This document shows positions 1 through 11,005 of a stretch of 64,000 bases of DNA, in pieces. How positions within the stretch are numbered: position 1 is the stretch's first letter; every line of letters starts with the position of its first letter. The notes below the pieces were generated by a model, which had not been told where the DNA came from, searched no databases, and saw only the letters and a list, made by a program, of their open reading frames with translations. This DNA is from Rhabdophis nuchalis (lineage: Eukaryota > Chordata > Lepidosauria > Squamata > Natricidae). The stretch is from the NCBI GenBank assembly GCA_039707465.1, contig CM077647.1, positions 175,642,663 to 175,706,662 on the forward strand, read 5' to 3'. The position numbers were made by a program, and so were the translations under genes.

Positions 1-1
1 T

Positions 2-259
2 TGGGAACAGGCATTTGATTGTTCATTTCCAAAACCAGAATTACAAGAAATAGACAATAGGAAATGCAATGGGGAGATGAAGCTGGAGGATCTTCCTGCA
101 CCTGCCTTTGAAATGGAAATGACTGGCCAAAGCTATAGCATATACAATGCTGTTTATGCTGTGGCTCATGCTTTGCAGGCTCTATACATATTACGGTACA
201 ATAGAAAAAAACCTATGATGGGTAAAAATCCTCACCTTCCACATCTCCAGGCTTGGCAG
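2..259 (+). CDS. V2R gene C, exon 3 (3' part; cut by window edge)
   Basis: This is the C-terminal part of the ligand-binding exon of a type-2 vomeronasal receptor, a class C GPCR of vomeronasal sensory neurons. The frame from base 2 opens with WEQAFDCSFPKPEL and continues through LPAPAFEMEMTGQSY and YNAVYAVAHALQALY, the conserved end of the Venus-flytrap domain. It ends in LQAWQ at a GT donor (260-261) after a complete codon. The same end is found in gene A exon 3 on the other strand. The exon starts outside the window; 86 codons are visible and open. Exons 4, 5 and 6 follow in order with matching phases. Confidence 0.9.
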
Positions 260-934
260 GTATTCTCTTTGCTTTGGACACTTCTTTTGTTTCAATAAGC
301 AGCTTGATGTAGAATTATCTTTTGAAGCCATTGTGGAAAGTCACAATATTTTTTTCATGTGGAATCAAGCATGAGAAAACAATCTAGAAATAAGAAGGAA
401 TTTCCTGATGGTGAGAACAATGAACAATTACCATATTTTTCAGAGTATAAGACATACTCCCTCCTAAAAGTGGGTAAAAATTGGGGTTTGTCTTATACAG
501 TGAATGTTACTGAAGCCCCGTCTACCAACCTGCCCTTTGGCCTTTTTCATGTGCATGTACAGTGGGTGGCTGCTCTTTTGGTCTCAGACATGTGCATGCG
601 CAAGCTCCCATTTTGGCATTAGGTCCTGAAAGGTTCGCCAACACTGATCTAGGTGGAATTAGTTGTCTAAGTAGTGAATCTAAACCATAAAGAATTACAA
701 AATTCCAAAATCTTTTTTTCATTCTGATTCAGTCAATTCTGACTTTTCCTTACATTGATATCAAATTAAATATATAGTGTAGATATGTACATTTTCATGC
801 AATACTGATTATCAGTCTAAGCTTAATAATATTACAAGAATGGGAAGGATGAATGAATGAAACTTGGATATGAATTTCTTTTATGTACTATATCGCTTTC
901 CATTTCCCTCTCTCTTTTATTCCCTTTCAAATAG
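260..934 (+). other. V2R gene C intron 3
   Basis: This is an intron running from GT at 260 to AG at 933-934. It is AT-rich and carries one short repeat remnant around 530-648. No further coding signal was seen. Confidence 0.7.
530..648 (-). mobile_element. hAT-like nonautonomous element remnant
   Basis: The segment contains two CATGTGCATG-type motifs and ends AGGTTCGCCAACACTG. Its reverse complement, starting CAGTGTTGGCGAACC, resembles the CAGNGNTGG terminal repeats of the other hAT-like elements in this window. The opposite end and an 8-bp target duplication could not be identified. Confidence 0.35.
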
Positions 935-1162
935 CTCCATTCACCTCTTCAAGGCATTTCTTTTAACAATTCAGCTGGGGAGAGAGTGTCCCTGAATGAG
1001 AAAGGGGAAGCCACAGGTGGATTCGACATCACCAACTTGATCACTTTTCCAAACAGATCGTCTCAGAGAGTGAGAGTTGGAAAGCTGGATCTAGAGGCTC
1101 CAAAAGGGAAAGAAGTATGGATCGATGAAGATATGATTGTCTGGAATCCAGCTTTTAACCAG
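935..1162 (+). CDS. V2R gene C, exon 4
   Basis: This 228-nt, 76-codon exon lies between AG (933-934) and GT (1163-1164). It encodes LHSPLQGISFNNSAGERV, then LNEKGEATGGFDITNL and WNPAFNQ, the typical V2R exon 4 at the end of the flytrap domain. Exon 4 of genes A and B is exactly the same length, which supports the boundaries. The frame is open. The residues immediately after the initial LHS diverge slightly from the more usual HPFL form. Confidence 0.92.
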
Positions 1163-1562
1163 GTATCAAATTGGTGATTCCACCTTAATCCATTATGCTC
1201 CCATATTGAACCTAGTTTCTTTAGAGATCTAATTTCTATTTTTTTAAAATAAACAATGGCATATTCTTTCAAATGTTGTGGATGAGATTCCTCAAATTGA
1301 CAAATATTATATTACAATATAAAAGCCAGGATTGAATATTTGGGGGGCTGTTCCATTTAAAATCCAAAAAAGTTTGCCCATGTTTGCATGAGATCATCAC
1401 CATGTATAATTATTTATTTACCCTACTCTTTAGACAGGCGTATTTGTCCCTCAACTTCTGTATCCTCTTGAGAAGTCAATAATCATGTTACTCCATTAAG
1501 GAGAAAATTCAGAAACTGTCTTTAAAACTCTCCTTTTCAAAACATTGTATGATTATCACTAG
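1163..1562 (+). other. V2R gene C intron 4
   Basis: The intron runs from GT (1163) to AG (1561-1562). It is AT-rich with no recognised repeat or gene. Confidence 0.7.
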
Positions 1563-1689
1563 GATCTTCCACTTTCACGATGCAATGACCCCTGTTTCCC
1601 TGGATCCTGGAAGAAAGGGATCGAGGGGAATCAGTTCTGCTGCTATGACTGTGTTCCATGCCCAGAAGGGAAGATTTCAAACCAAAATG
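1563..1689 (+). CDS. V2R gene C, exon 5 (cysteine-rich linker)
   Basis: This 127-nt exon encodes the cysteine-rich domain that couples the extracellular flytrap to the membrane domain. Visible residues are [14 protein letters not shown], then [18 protein letters not shown], with the CC..C..C pattern of class C GPCRs. It lies between AG (1561-1562) and GT (1690-1691) and ends in phase 1; the next exon completes an Asp codon. Genes A and B have exons of exactly 127 nt in the same place. All cysteine codons are intact here, unlike gene B. Confidence 0.92.
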
Positions 1690-1813
1690 GTAGGATAAAA
1701 ATTTAATGGCATTTTATGAAACTTTAATAAACTACATGGGTGCATAAATAGAATGTTATTATTTTCCATAATTTGGAAGGCCTAGATGATGAATTCCTTT
1801 ATTTTCCTTCTAG

Positions 1814-2712
1814 ATACGGATGACTGTTTCCAATGTTCAGAAGATCATTATCCAAATAAAAAAAAGAAAGGATGTATCCCGAAACTGGTGGTGTTTCTAA
1901 CCTTTGGAGAAACCTTGGGAATTGGTTTAATTTCACCAGCTGTTTCTTTCTTCTTCTTGACTTCTTGGGTACTTGGAACCTTTATTAAGCACAGGGATAC
2001 ACCCATTGTCAAAGCCAACAACAGGTCTCTAACGTACACCCTCCTTGCCTCTCTTCAGATTTGTTTTCTCTCCTCTTTGCTCTTCCTCAGACAGCCTGGC
2101 ACAGTAATCTGCCTTCTCAGACAATCCATGTTTGGCATCACCTTCTCAGTGGCCATTTCTAGTGTTCTGGCCAAAACCATCACTGTGGTTGTGGCTTTTA
2201 TGGCCACTAAACCAGGATCTCAGATGAGGAGATGGGTGGGGAAAAGATTGGCTTTTTCTATTGTCCTCTCATGCTCTCTTTTACAAGTCTATATTTGTAT
2301 TGTTTGGTTGTCAACAACTCCCCCATTCCCTGAGTTGGACATGAAATCAGAGTTCCAAGAAATAATTTTACAGTGCAATGAGGGGTCAGCTCTCTTCTTC
2401 TTCTGTGTCTTGGGCTACATGGGTATCTTGGCCATTGCCAGCTTTATTGTGGCTTTCCTTGCCCGTAAATTACCTGACAGCTTTAACGAAGCCAAGTTCA
2501 TCACCTTCAGCATGTTGGCCTTTTGCAGCGTGTGGATCTCCTTCTTCCCAGCATATCTGAGCACAAAAGGCAAAGCCATGGTAGCTGTGGAGGTCTTCTC
2601 CATCTTGGCCTCTGGTGCTGCCTTACTGGTTTGCATATTCCTGCCCAAATGCTACATCATTTTTTTCCGGCCTGACCTCAACCACAGAGAGCAACTCACA
2701 AAAAGAAATTAA
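1814..2712 (+). CDS. V2R gene C, exon 6 (seven-transmembrane domain and C-terminus)
   Basis: This terminal exon of 899 nt begins after AG (1812-1813) and ends at TAA (2710-2712). It completes the cysteine-rich region ([13 protein letters not shown]), then encodes the seven hydrophobic helices and a short tail (HREQLTKRN). V2R hallmarks include [52 protein letters not shown] and [11 protein letters not shown]. The predicted product is a plasma-membrane receptor coupling pheromone binding to G-protein signalling. No stop or frameshift is present, so on the visible exons this is the only receptor of the three that could be functional. Exons 1-2 and most of exon 3 are outside the window, so integrity is not proven. 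Confidence 0.93.
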
Positions 2713-3216
2713 TACATCATGCAATATTTCTGGCTGAAAGAAATTGCTGAAAAAGAAATAAAAAGAATGTAATCTATAAAGAAATATATATAAAAAGTTG
2801 TAGAGACAATTTTATTTTGTCAAGTTTTTTTGTTTCAGAAAAAGAAGGATTTGTGTTAAAAAAATTGCTGAAATAAAGAATAGAAAAACTGTTTGCTGTC
2901 TAAATATTTATAAAACCTTTAGGAACAATTTTTTTTTGTTAAGGGAGGATTTATATAGGGCATTTAAGATTAATTCATATTTAAGCCTATTACAAAGCAA
3001 GTTCTCATGTTGCTGTATTTCCATCATTTTCCAAGATTTTTTAATCTAATCCATTTTTTTTCAACTTGACTCCTTTTGAACTTGACTTTGATCTAGTTTT
3101 CTTAGCTGCTGTTAGGGCATTTCAGATATTGACTCAAACGATGTCCAATGTTTGCAGATACATTTTCATAGTTTGTATAACACAGTGTTATAGAATATTA
3201 GTTTGGATTTATAATA
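2713..3216. other. 3' flank of V2R gene C
   Basis: This AT-rich flank holds a possible poly(A) signal AATAAA at 2757-2762, 45 nt after the stop, and another near 2870. No other feature was recognised. Confidence 0.45.
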
Positions 3217-3812
3217 CAATACAATACAATACAATAGCAGAGTTGGAAGGGACCTTGTAGGTCTTCTAGTCCAACCCCCTGCGTGGGCAGGAACCTTATA
3301 CCATTTCAGACAAATGGCTATCTAACATCTTTTTAAAGACTTCCAGGGTTGGGGCATTCACAACTTCTGGAGGCAAGCTGTTCCAGAGGTTAATTGTTCT
3401 AACTGTCAGGAAATTTCTCCTTAGTTCTAAGTTGCTTCTCTCCTTGATTAATTTCCACTCATTGCTTCTTGTCCTGCCCCCAGGTGCCTTGGAGAAGAGT
3501 TTGACTCCCTGTTCTTTGTGGCACCCTCTGAGATATCGGAACAATGCCATCATGTCTCCCCTGGTCCTTCTCTTCATCAAACTAGACATACCCAGCTCCT
3601 GCAGCCGTTCTTCATATGTTTTAGTCTCCAGTCCCTTAATCATCTTGGTTGCTCTGCCCTCTTTCTAGAGTCTCCACGTCTTTTCTACATCGTGGCGACC
3701 AAAACTGTATGCAGTATTCCAAGTGTGGCCTTACCAAGGCACTATACAGTGGCATTAACACTTCACATGATCTAGATTCTATCCCTCTGTTTATGCAGCC
3801 TAGAACTGTGTT
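3217..3812 (-). mobile_element. CR1 LINE, 5'-truncated 3' end
   Basis: Read on the minus strand, this is the end of CR1 ORF2 (RRNFLTVRTINLWNSLPPEV, then FKKMLDSHLSEMV) plus the short 3' UTR and an (ATACA)n-type tail at 3217-3237. The frame is broken by substitutions. Similar copies recur on both strands through the window. Confidence 0.85.
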
Positions 3813-4195
3813 GGAAGTTAGATATTAAGGAGAAACAAGAAGTGAGGGAAGAAGAAGGAAAAGAAAGTGGAACTATGGAAAAAGCAATAGAAGGAAAATA
3901 AAAAAAGATAAAAGATTTCACTGCGTTTGACAGTGGCACAGGAAAAATTAAAAAGGGAGGATCTGTCCCAACAAAGAAAGGGAAGGGGATTATAGAAGAA
4001 AGGAAAGGGAATGGCCACAGAGGCTTACAGAAGAAAGAAGAGAGGGAGTAGACCACACACAAAAGGCACAATAATAAAAGAAAAGAGGGAAATCAGACAA
4101 GGAGACAAAAGGCAACTTTGAGGAACACATGCTGAATGGCACAGCAGAAGGTGATAAAAAATACATGCAAGGAAGGATATATACACAGTAGAAAG
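3813..4195. other. purine/A-rich spacer
   Basis: Purine-rich DNA (GAAGAAGG, AAAAGAAA runs) with no convincing coding signal or recognised repeat. It could be the decayed end of another retroelement. Confidence 0.3.
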
Positions 4196-4199
4196 AAAA

Positions 4200-4578
4200 A
4201 GTAGAAGTTTAGGCGGTTGGCGATGCCCAGGGGAAGGGCCTTCTCTGTGGTGGACCCAACCCTCTGGAACGATCTACCTCCAGAACTCCGTGTCACCTCC
4301 CACCTCCGCCTGTTCCGCCAGCGCCTAAAAATGCACTTTTTTCATCTAGCCGGCCTGGCATGAACTACCCAACACCGAACTGACTTTTAGTTGATCAAAG
4401 TTTTAATTTGGGGGTTTTAATTATGTTTTAGCGCAACGTTGAGTTTAATATAGTTTTAAGAGTCTTTGTATTTTTGTATATCTGTATTTTTAATTTTCCT
4501 GTGCGCCGCCCGGGTCCCTTTGTGGAAGATGGGTGCGGGATATAAATATGAAAAATAAAATAAATAAATAAAAATAGA
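4200..4578 (+). mobile_element. L2-clade LINE, 3' end
   Basis: The segment encodes the terminal residues LWNDLPPEL...LRLFRQRLKMHFFHLAGLA and then the typical 3' UTR with a CCGCCCGGGTCCC block and an (AATA)n tail. It matches the 3' ends at 8160-8450, 41220-41500 and 53690-53990. Confidence 0.8.
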
Positions 4579-4840
4579 GATTGGGATAAAAGGCTCACTA
4601 GGAAGAAGTGGAAAGGATAAGGGGGAAGTGAAGATTGACAGGAGAGAGGAAGAAGAGAAGTACACACAAACACACACACAGGAGTAATTATATTAATATG
4701 AATAAATGTGGTTAATTGAATATTTAGAAATTTCTATGCAGAGAATATAAGTGAGAGGTATGTGATTTGTTCTTTTACATGATAGTTAAACTGAGTCGTA
4801 TGAATAATAAGGATGCTAATGGTTAAGTGGCTGCATGGTT
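4579..4840. other. AT-rich spacer
   Basis: AT-rich sequence with a short (CA)n run near 4665-4680 and a duplicated GGCTGCATGGTT motif near 4830-4855. No gene was seen. Confidence 0.3.
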
Positions 4841-6524
4841 GCAGTGGCTGCATGGTTAAGTGCGGCCACGGGGGCCTTGGACCGAGTTGCGCCCTTGCGG
4901 CCTCTCTTGCGGCGACGAACCACCTGGGCTCCTTGGTTTACCGAGGGGCTTAGGGAGATGAAGCGCCACAAGAGACGCCTAGAGAGCAGATGGAGATCTT
5001 CTCACTCCGAAGCCGACCGAACACTAGTGAGAGACCATATTAGGACTTACTTAGTGGCGATAAGAGTGGCCAAACGTGAGTATTGTGCCACTCTTATTGC
5101 ATCCGCAGATAACCGCCCTGCCGCCCTGTTTGGGGTGACCCGCTCCCTCCTTCAACAGAGGCCGCGGGAAGCCCCTTTACAGGGTCGAGCAGAGGAATTT
5201 GGGATTTATCTGCAGGAGAAAATCACTCGGATTCGGAACGAGCTACCCTCCATCGACAATGGTCCAGTCGAGCAGGCCGAGGCTGTTCTTGTGACACCAT
5301 CCTGGGAGGAGTTTGATTTTGTTACCACCGAGGATATGGACAAGTTGTCAAAGAGACTTAGGGCTACCACATGTTTATTGGACCCGTGTCCCTCCTGGCT
5401 TGTACTGGCATCCTGGGAGATGACACGAGGCTGGCTCCAGGGCATTGTCAACGCATCTTTGAGTGAGGGGTCCTTGCCTGCCGTCCAGAAAGAGGCGGTG
5501 GTGAGGCCCCTCCTCAAGAAGCCGTCCCTGGATCCAGCATTATTAGAGAACTATCGTCCCGTCTCCAACCTCCACTTTTTAGTGAAGGTTGTTGAGAGTG
5601 TGGTGGCTCAACAGTTTCCGCGACACTTGGAGGAAGTTGATTATCTAGACCCGCGCCAGTCCGGCTTCCGACCCGGGCACAGCACCGAGACGGCATTGGT
5701 CGCGTTGGTTGATGATCTCTGGAGGGCGCGGGATAGAGGATATTCCTCTATCCTAGTCCTATTAGACCTCTCAGCGGCTTTTGATACCATCGACCATGGT
5801 ATTCTATTGCACCGACTGGGGAGGTTGGGGCTGGGAGGCACCGTTCTGCGGTGGTTCTCATCCTACCTCTCTGGTCGGTCGCAATATGTGTTGGCAGGGG
5901 GGCAGAGGTCGGCCTCGAGGTCCCTCATATGTGGGGTTCCTCAGGGGTCGGTCCTCTCGCCCTTACTGTTCAACACATATATGAAGCCGCTGGGTGAGAT
6001 CATCCGTGGTTTTGGGGTGGGATATCATCTGTACGCTGATGATACTCAGTTGTACCTATCCACCCCAGACCACCCCAACGATGCCGTCGAGGTTATGTCC
6101 CGGTGTTTGGAGGCCGTACGGATCTGGATGGGTAGCAACAAACTCAAGCTCAACCCGTCCAAGACTGAGTGGCTGTGGCTTCCGGCGCCCCGGTTCAGCC
6201 AGATTATTCCAACTCTGGCCATTGGGGGCGAAACACCGGCCCCCGTGGAGAGGGCGTGCAATTTGGGTGTCCTCCTAGATTCCCGGCTGTCTATGGAAGA
6301 TCATGTGGCAGCCGTGGCCAGGGGGGCATTCCATCAGGTACGCCTGATGCGCCAATTGCGCCCCTTACCAGACCGGGGTGCCTTACGCACAGTCACTCAA
6401 GCACTCGTCACCTCTCGACTTGACTACTGTAATGCTCTCTACATGGGGCTCCCCTTGAGGTGCACCCAAAAGCTGCAGCTAGTCCAGAACGCAGCCGCGC
6501 GGGTGATTACGGGAGCGCCTAGAC
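4841..6524 (+). mobile_element. L2-clade LINE ORF2, reverse transcriptase, interrupted
   Basis: This is a long open reverse-transcriptase segment of a non-LTR retrotransposon. It has the N-terminal thumb-side region (LLENYRPVSNLHFL), motif A ([13 protein letters not shown]), motif B ([13 protein letters not shown]), motif C (LYADDTQLYL) and the C-terminal SRLDYCNALYMGLPL block. The catalytic Asp residues are present and about 560 codons are uninterrupted. Reading stops being L2 at about 6524, where a CAGTGGTGGG end begins. L2 3' sequence resumes at about 8160 with roughly 230 nt of consensus missing. The endonuclease end is absent, so it is not autonomous. It belongs to the L2/CR1 superfamily on motif grounds. 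Confidence 0.85.
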
Positions 6525-6715
6525 CAGTGGTGGGCAAACTTATTAGTCAAGAGAGCCAAATATCAACAGTACCACGATTTAAATTTCTTTTGAGAGCCAA
6601 AAGGCGTGGCCTGTTTTGTAGGAGTGGCTCAGTGGTCATGTGACCAGGTGGGCGTGGCCAACTTGAAAAATGTGGTGAAACTCACTTAACGACGGTCCTG
6701 CTTAGCAACCAAAAT

Positions 6716-6801
<86 letters not shown>
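6716..6801. repeat. (CTTT)n microsatellite
   Basis: About 21 nearly perfect CTTT units within the composite insertion, at the same relative place as the CTTT tracts at 12710 and 51500. Confidence 0.95.
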
Positions 6802-6802
<1 letters not shown>

Positions 6803-6842
6803 CTCTCCTACTTTCTTTTTCTTTCTATTTTTCTTTCTCTTT

Positions 6843-7690
6843 TTGTCTCTCTTTGTGTCTCTCTCTTTATCTGTCTCTCTCTCCTCCCTCCACCCACCTG
6901 TCATTCTGTGTGTGTGTGTGTGTGTGTTTCCCTCTCTCACTCCCTCTCTCTCTGTGTCTCTCTCTTTATCTGCCTCTCTCCTCCCTCCACCCATCTGTCA
7001 TTCTGCGTGTGTGTGTGTGTGTGTGTGATTCCCTCTCTCCCTCCCTCTCTCTCTGTGTCTCTCTCTTTATCTGTCTCTCTCTCCTCCCTCCACCCACCTG
7101 TCATTCTGTATGTGTGTGTGTGTGTGTGTTTCCCTCTCTCACCTCCTCTCTCTGTGTCTCTCTCTTTATCTGTCTCTCTCTCCTCCCTCCACCCATCTGT
7201 CATTATGCGTGTGTGTGTGTGTGTGTGTGTGTGATTCCCTCTCTCCCTCCCTCTCTGTGTCTCTCTCTTTATCTGTCTCTCTCTCCTCCCTCCACCCATC
7301 TGTCATTATGCGTGTGTGTGTGTGTGTCTGTGTGTGTGTGTGTGTGTGTGATTCCCTCTCTCCCTCCCTCTCTGTGTCTCTCTCTTTATCTGTCTCTCTC
7401 CTCCCTCCACCCATCTGTCATTCTGTGTGTGTGTGTGTGTGTGTGTGATTCCCTCTCTCCCTCCCTCTCTCTCTGTGTCTCTCTCTCTTTATTTGTCTCT
7501 CTCTCCTCCTCCAACCATCTGTCATTCTGCGTGTGTGTGTGTGTGTGTGTGTGATTCCCTCTCTCCCTCCCTCTCTCTCTGTGTCTCTCTCTCTTTATCT
7601 GTCTCTCTCTCCTCCCTCCACCCATCTGTCATTCTGCGTGTGTGTGTGTGTGTGTGTGTGATTCCCTCTCTCCCTCCCTCTCTCCCTCCC
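6843..7690. repeat. CT/TG-rich minisatellite, about 100-110 bp unit, 8 copies
   Basis: Eight tandem units each contain a CTCTCTTTATCTGTCTC-type tract, CCTCCACCCA, CTGTCATTCTG or CATTATGCG, a (GT)n run and a CCCTCTCTCCCTCCC tract. Unit landmarks (TCTGTCATT) fall near 6900, 6994, 7099, 7198, 7300, 7410, 7520 and 7628. Lengths differ mainly in the GT run. All six frames stay open only because the DNA is simple; this is not a gene. Confidence 0.9.
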
Positions 7691-7699
7691 TTCCCCCCC

Positions 7700-8155
7700 T
7701 CGCCCTCCCAAAGGCAGTGGAAAGCATGGCACGGCGGCCGGGGAGGCTGCCTTTCCCCTCAGCGAGCGGGCGGGAGGAGCACCCGAGGCCGCGGCCACCC
7801 AAGCACCGCGGAGGCTGTCAGGGCACCGCACGCACACCTCCGTCCAGCTGCACGCGGCGGCCAGCCCCGGAAAGCACGGCTCGGCGGCCTCTGCAGGCGG
7901 CTGTTGCTGCTGCTGCCCCCCGAGCCCTGCGACATGCAGCTCCTGCAGTCCGAGCGCATCGGGCAGGACAGCCGGCCAAGTTTCCACAAGGTCCCTCTTT
8001 GGCCCATCGGGGGCAGCTCTTCCTCTCTCCTTCCCCCCCCTCCCCCACCCGGAGGCAGAGGAGAGCCCGGCATGTTGGCTGCTGGTGCTTCGGCTGCCTC
8101 CCCCTGTAGCGGGCGGGTGGAGCCACGCTCGCCTGCGCTGGGACGGCTCCCTGGG
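7700..8155. other. GC-rich, CpG-rich segment of unknown origin
   Basis: About 450 bp of GC- and CpG-rich DNA (GCGGCCGGGGAGG, CCGAGGCCGCGGCC), in sharp contrast with the AT-rich surroundings. Open frames of up to about 260 codons run through it but show no domain and overlap on both strands. A GC-rich block also follows the CT-rich tract at 13070-13250. It could be part of the mobile element or a captured CpG-rich fragment. Confidence 0.4.
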
Positions 8156-8159
8156 TCTC

Positions 8160-8450
8160 TCGCCTACCCCCTGAACTCCGCACCATCTCTGACCTCCGCC
8201 TCTTCCGCAAGTGTCTGAAGACACACCTATTCCATCTAGCCGGCCTAGCATAACCCCCATTACTGACTCTTAGATAGTTTTAAATTTGGGTTTTTTAAAT
8301 TCGGTTTTTAGCGCAGGGTCTATTAGAATAAGTTTTTTAAAATTTTATATGTTTTATATGTGTTTTAACATCCCTGTGCCCCGCCCTGGGTCCGTTTGGA
8401 GAAGGGCGGGGTATAAATTTAATAAAATAAAAATAAAATAAATAAATAAT
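8160..8450 (+). mobile_element. L2-clade LINE 3' end (continuation of 4841-6524)
   Basis: The sequence resumes L2 coding end ([20 protein letters not shown], stop after AGLA) and the 3' UTR with GCCCCGCCCTGGGTCC and an (AATAA)n tail. It is the same element interrupted at 6524. Confidence 0.8.
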
Positions 8451-8708
8451 GAAAAGATAATTAAATAGAAGTTGAAATATTTGGAATTTGGGCATTATGC
8501 AGATAAGTACATATAAAGCTTTTTAGAAGATTAATATAAGTGAGGTGCATGTTGCCTGCCATGTTATGTAATGTAAAGAGTAATGGAATTGTAATAAGCA
8601 TTGAATAGCAAGGATTTCAACTAAAAGATAATTAAATGTAAGCTAAGTAATGATATGGGAAAAATGGAGGGAGAAAAATAACAGAGATTATAAAGAGATA
8701 ACTAAAAA
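8451..8708. other. AT-rich spacer
   Basis: AT-rich DNA with no gene or recognised repeat; weakly resembles the spacer at 4580-4800. Confidence 0.3.
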
Positions 8709-9748
8709 CCTGGGGCATGTAATGATGCCGATGACACTAAATTATACAGGGTAGTAAAAACTGAGAGAGAGTGTGAGAAGCTCCAGAGGGATCTCTTGAC
8801 ACTGGGGGAGTGGGCAAACCAGTGGCAAATGACATTAGTAAGTGCAGAGTGATGCATGTTGGGGCAAAAAAAACCCCAACTATATCTATAAACTGATGGG
8901 ATCTGAACTCCTTGCAACTAACCAGGAAAGGGACCTTGGTGTCCTGGTGGACAGCTCAATGAAGGTGTCAACCCAGTGTGCCACAGCAGTGAAAAAAGCA
9001 AACTCATTGCTAGGGATCATTAGGAAGGGTATAGAAAATAAGTCAGCAAGTGTCATTTTGCCTCTTTATAAATCTATGGTGAGGCCCCATCTGGAGTATT
9101 GTGTACAGTTCTGGTCACCATACCTTCAGAAGGGGATTATGGAAATGGAAAAGGTGCAGAGGAGGGCAACCAGAAGGATTAAGAGGGCTAGAACACCTTC
9201 CTTACCATCTGAGGCTGCAACGGCTGGGCCTCTTCACTCTAGAACGACGGCGCCTGAGAGGTGACCTGATTGAAGTCTATAAAATCATGCACGGTGTGGA
9301 CAAAGTAGAAAAGGAAAAACTGTTTTCCCTATCGCACAGCACTAGAACTAGGGGTACTCCATGAAACTTTTGGAAGCTAGACATCAAACAAATAAGAGGA
9401 AGTACTTTTTCACCCAGAGGATCACTGGTCTATGGAACTCCCTGCCAGAAGAAGTGGTGACAGTTGTCAGCCTCGACACCTTTAAGAAAGGATTAGACAA
9501 GTTCATGGAGAACAAGGGTATCCATGGCTATCATTATGGATGCCTAAGGACACCCTCTGGGTTGGAGAGATAGGCAGGATATTTCTCAATGCCATTTGCA
9601 GGGAATCATAAGCAGGTGAAGACATCTGCTTGGGAATACACTGAAGAAAATGGTGAGCCACTGTGTGAGACAGAATGCTTTACTGGATGGGCTGTGGCCT
9701 GTTCCAGCAAGGCTATTCTTATGTTCTTATGTATAACTATACAATATT
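8709..9748 (+). mobile_element. CR1-group LINE, ORF2 C-terminal part and 3' UTR
   Basis: Degenerate ORF2 C-terminal sequence: DLGVLVDSSMKVSTQCA, YKSMVRPHLEYCVQFWSP, VQRRATRRI, then FFTQRITGLWNSLPEEVV, with frameshifts around 9180 and 9360. The 3' UTR ends in TTCTTATGTTCTTATG. It belongs to a different CR1 subfamily from the (ATACA)n-tailed copies. An inverted copy of its 3' UTR lies at 51133-51790. Confidence 0.8.
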
Positions 9749-10005
9749 GTTATGAGGACAGCTGGAAACATTAACCTGTCCCACATTTTGGCTGAAAAGT
9801 AAGGTTTTTTTGAGGTGTTTGTGTAAAAATGCAATTGCTATATATGTATACTTTTTTTTTAAAAAAAGGAGGATATATGTTAAAATTATTAACATGAAAG
9901 ATGTTTATTGAAATGAAATTACTAACACTGTCAATATTAAATGGAGCCTGATGAGATGGTGATCTGAAGACAGAAGTTTTAGAAATAAATGTTAGGCTCC
10001 ATTGC
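9749..10005. other. AT-rich spacer
   Basis: AT-rich sequence; nothing recognised. Confidence 0.3.
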
Positions 10006-10238
10006 CTTTTTGGTGGGACTTAGAAGAAGGGTCTTCTCTGTGGGGGCTCCCTCATTCCTGTGGAGATTAGATTGGCTCCTATTTTGATGCTCTTTTGCAA
10101 GGCCCCAGAGACCTGGTTAGGCCAACGGGTCTGTGGAAGCCATGGCTTACCTGATTGATTGTTATTGTCTGGAGTGTGTACCCCAGAGATACTGACATTG
10201 AGTGGGCAGATAATAAAATAAATAAAATAAAAATAAAT
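10006..10238 (+). mobile_element. degenerate L2-like 3' end
   Basis: The block GGTCTTCTCTGTGGGGGCTCC followed by an AGTGGGCAGATAATAAAATAAATAAA tail has the structure of L2-type LINE 3' ends but is much diverged. Confidence 0.45.
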
Positions 10239-10404
10239 TTCATTACAATGGTATGTGACAAGGATGTTCCTTAAACTTCAGTTTATAAAACTGATAAACA
10301 TCCTGCCACCAATGAAGCATCACTTGCAGAGAAGTCTCGATTAAATAGATTCTGAAAGAGGATTGCACTTTCATTATCATTTGCAATTTGCCCTGTCTAT
10401 AGAG

Positions 10405-11005
<601 letters not shown>

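Larger units (their letters stand above)
6525..8160 (+). mobile_element. composite insertion: hAT-like end, (CTTT)n, minisatellite, GC-rich block
   Basis: This insertion splits the L2 element. It starts CAGTGGTGGG, has the blocks GTGGGCGTGGCCAAC and GCTTAGCAACCAAA, then (CTTT)n at 6716-6800, a CT/TG-rich minisatellite (6843-7690) and a GC-rich segment (7700-8150). The first blocks recur in the same order at 12532-12710 and, inverted, in the complete hAT-like element at 51344-51753. No matching right terminus was found, so the right boundary is where L2 resumes. Confidence 0.6.

Noticed and set aside
6843..7690. Regularly spaced repeats resembling a CRISPR array
   Set aside because: Units are contiguous low-complexity minisatellite DNA with variable GT runs; there are no distinct spacers or cas genes, and the genome is vertebrate.
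6853..8218. Long overlapping open frames on both strands
   Set aside because: They are produced by stop-free CT/TG simple repeats and a GC-rich block; no conserved domain is visible and several frames are open at once.
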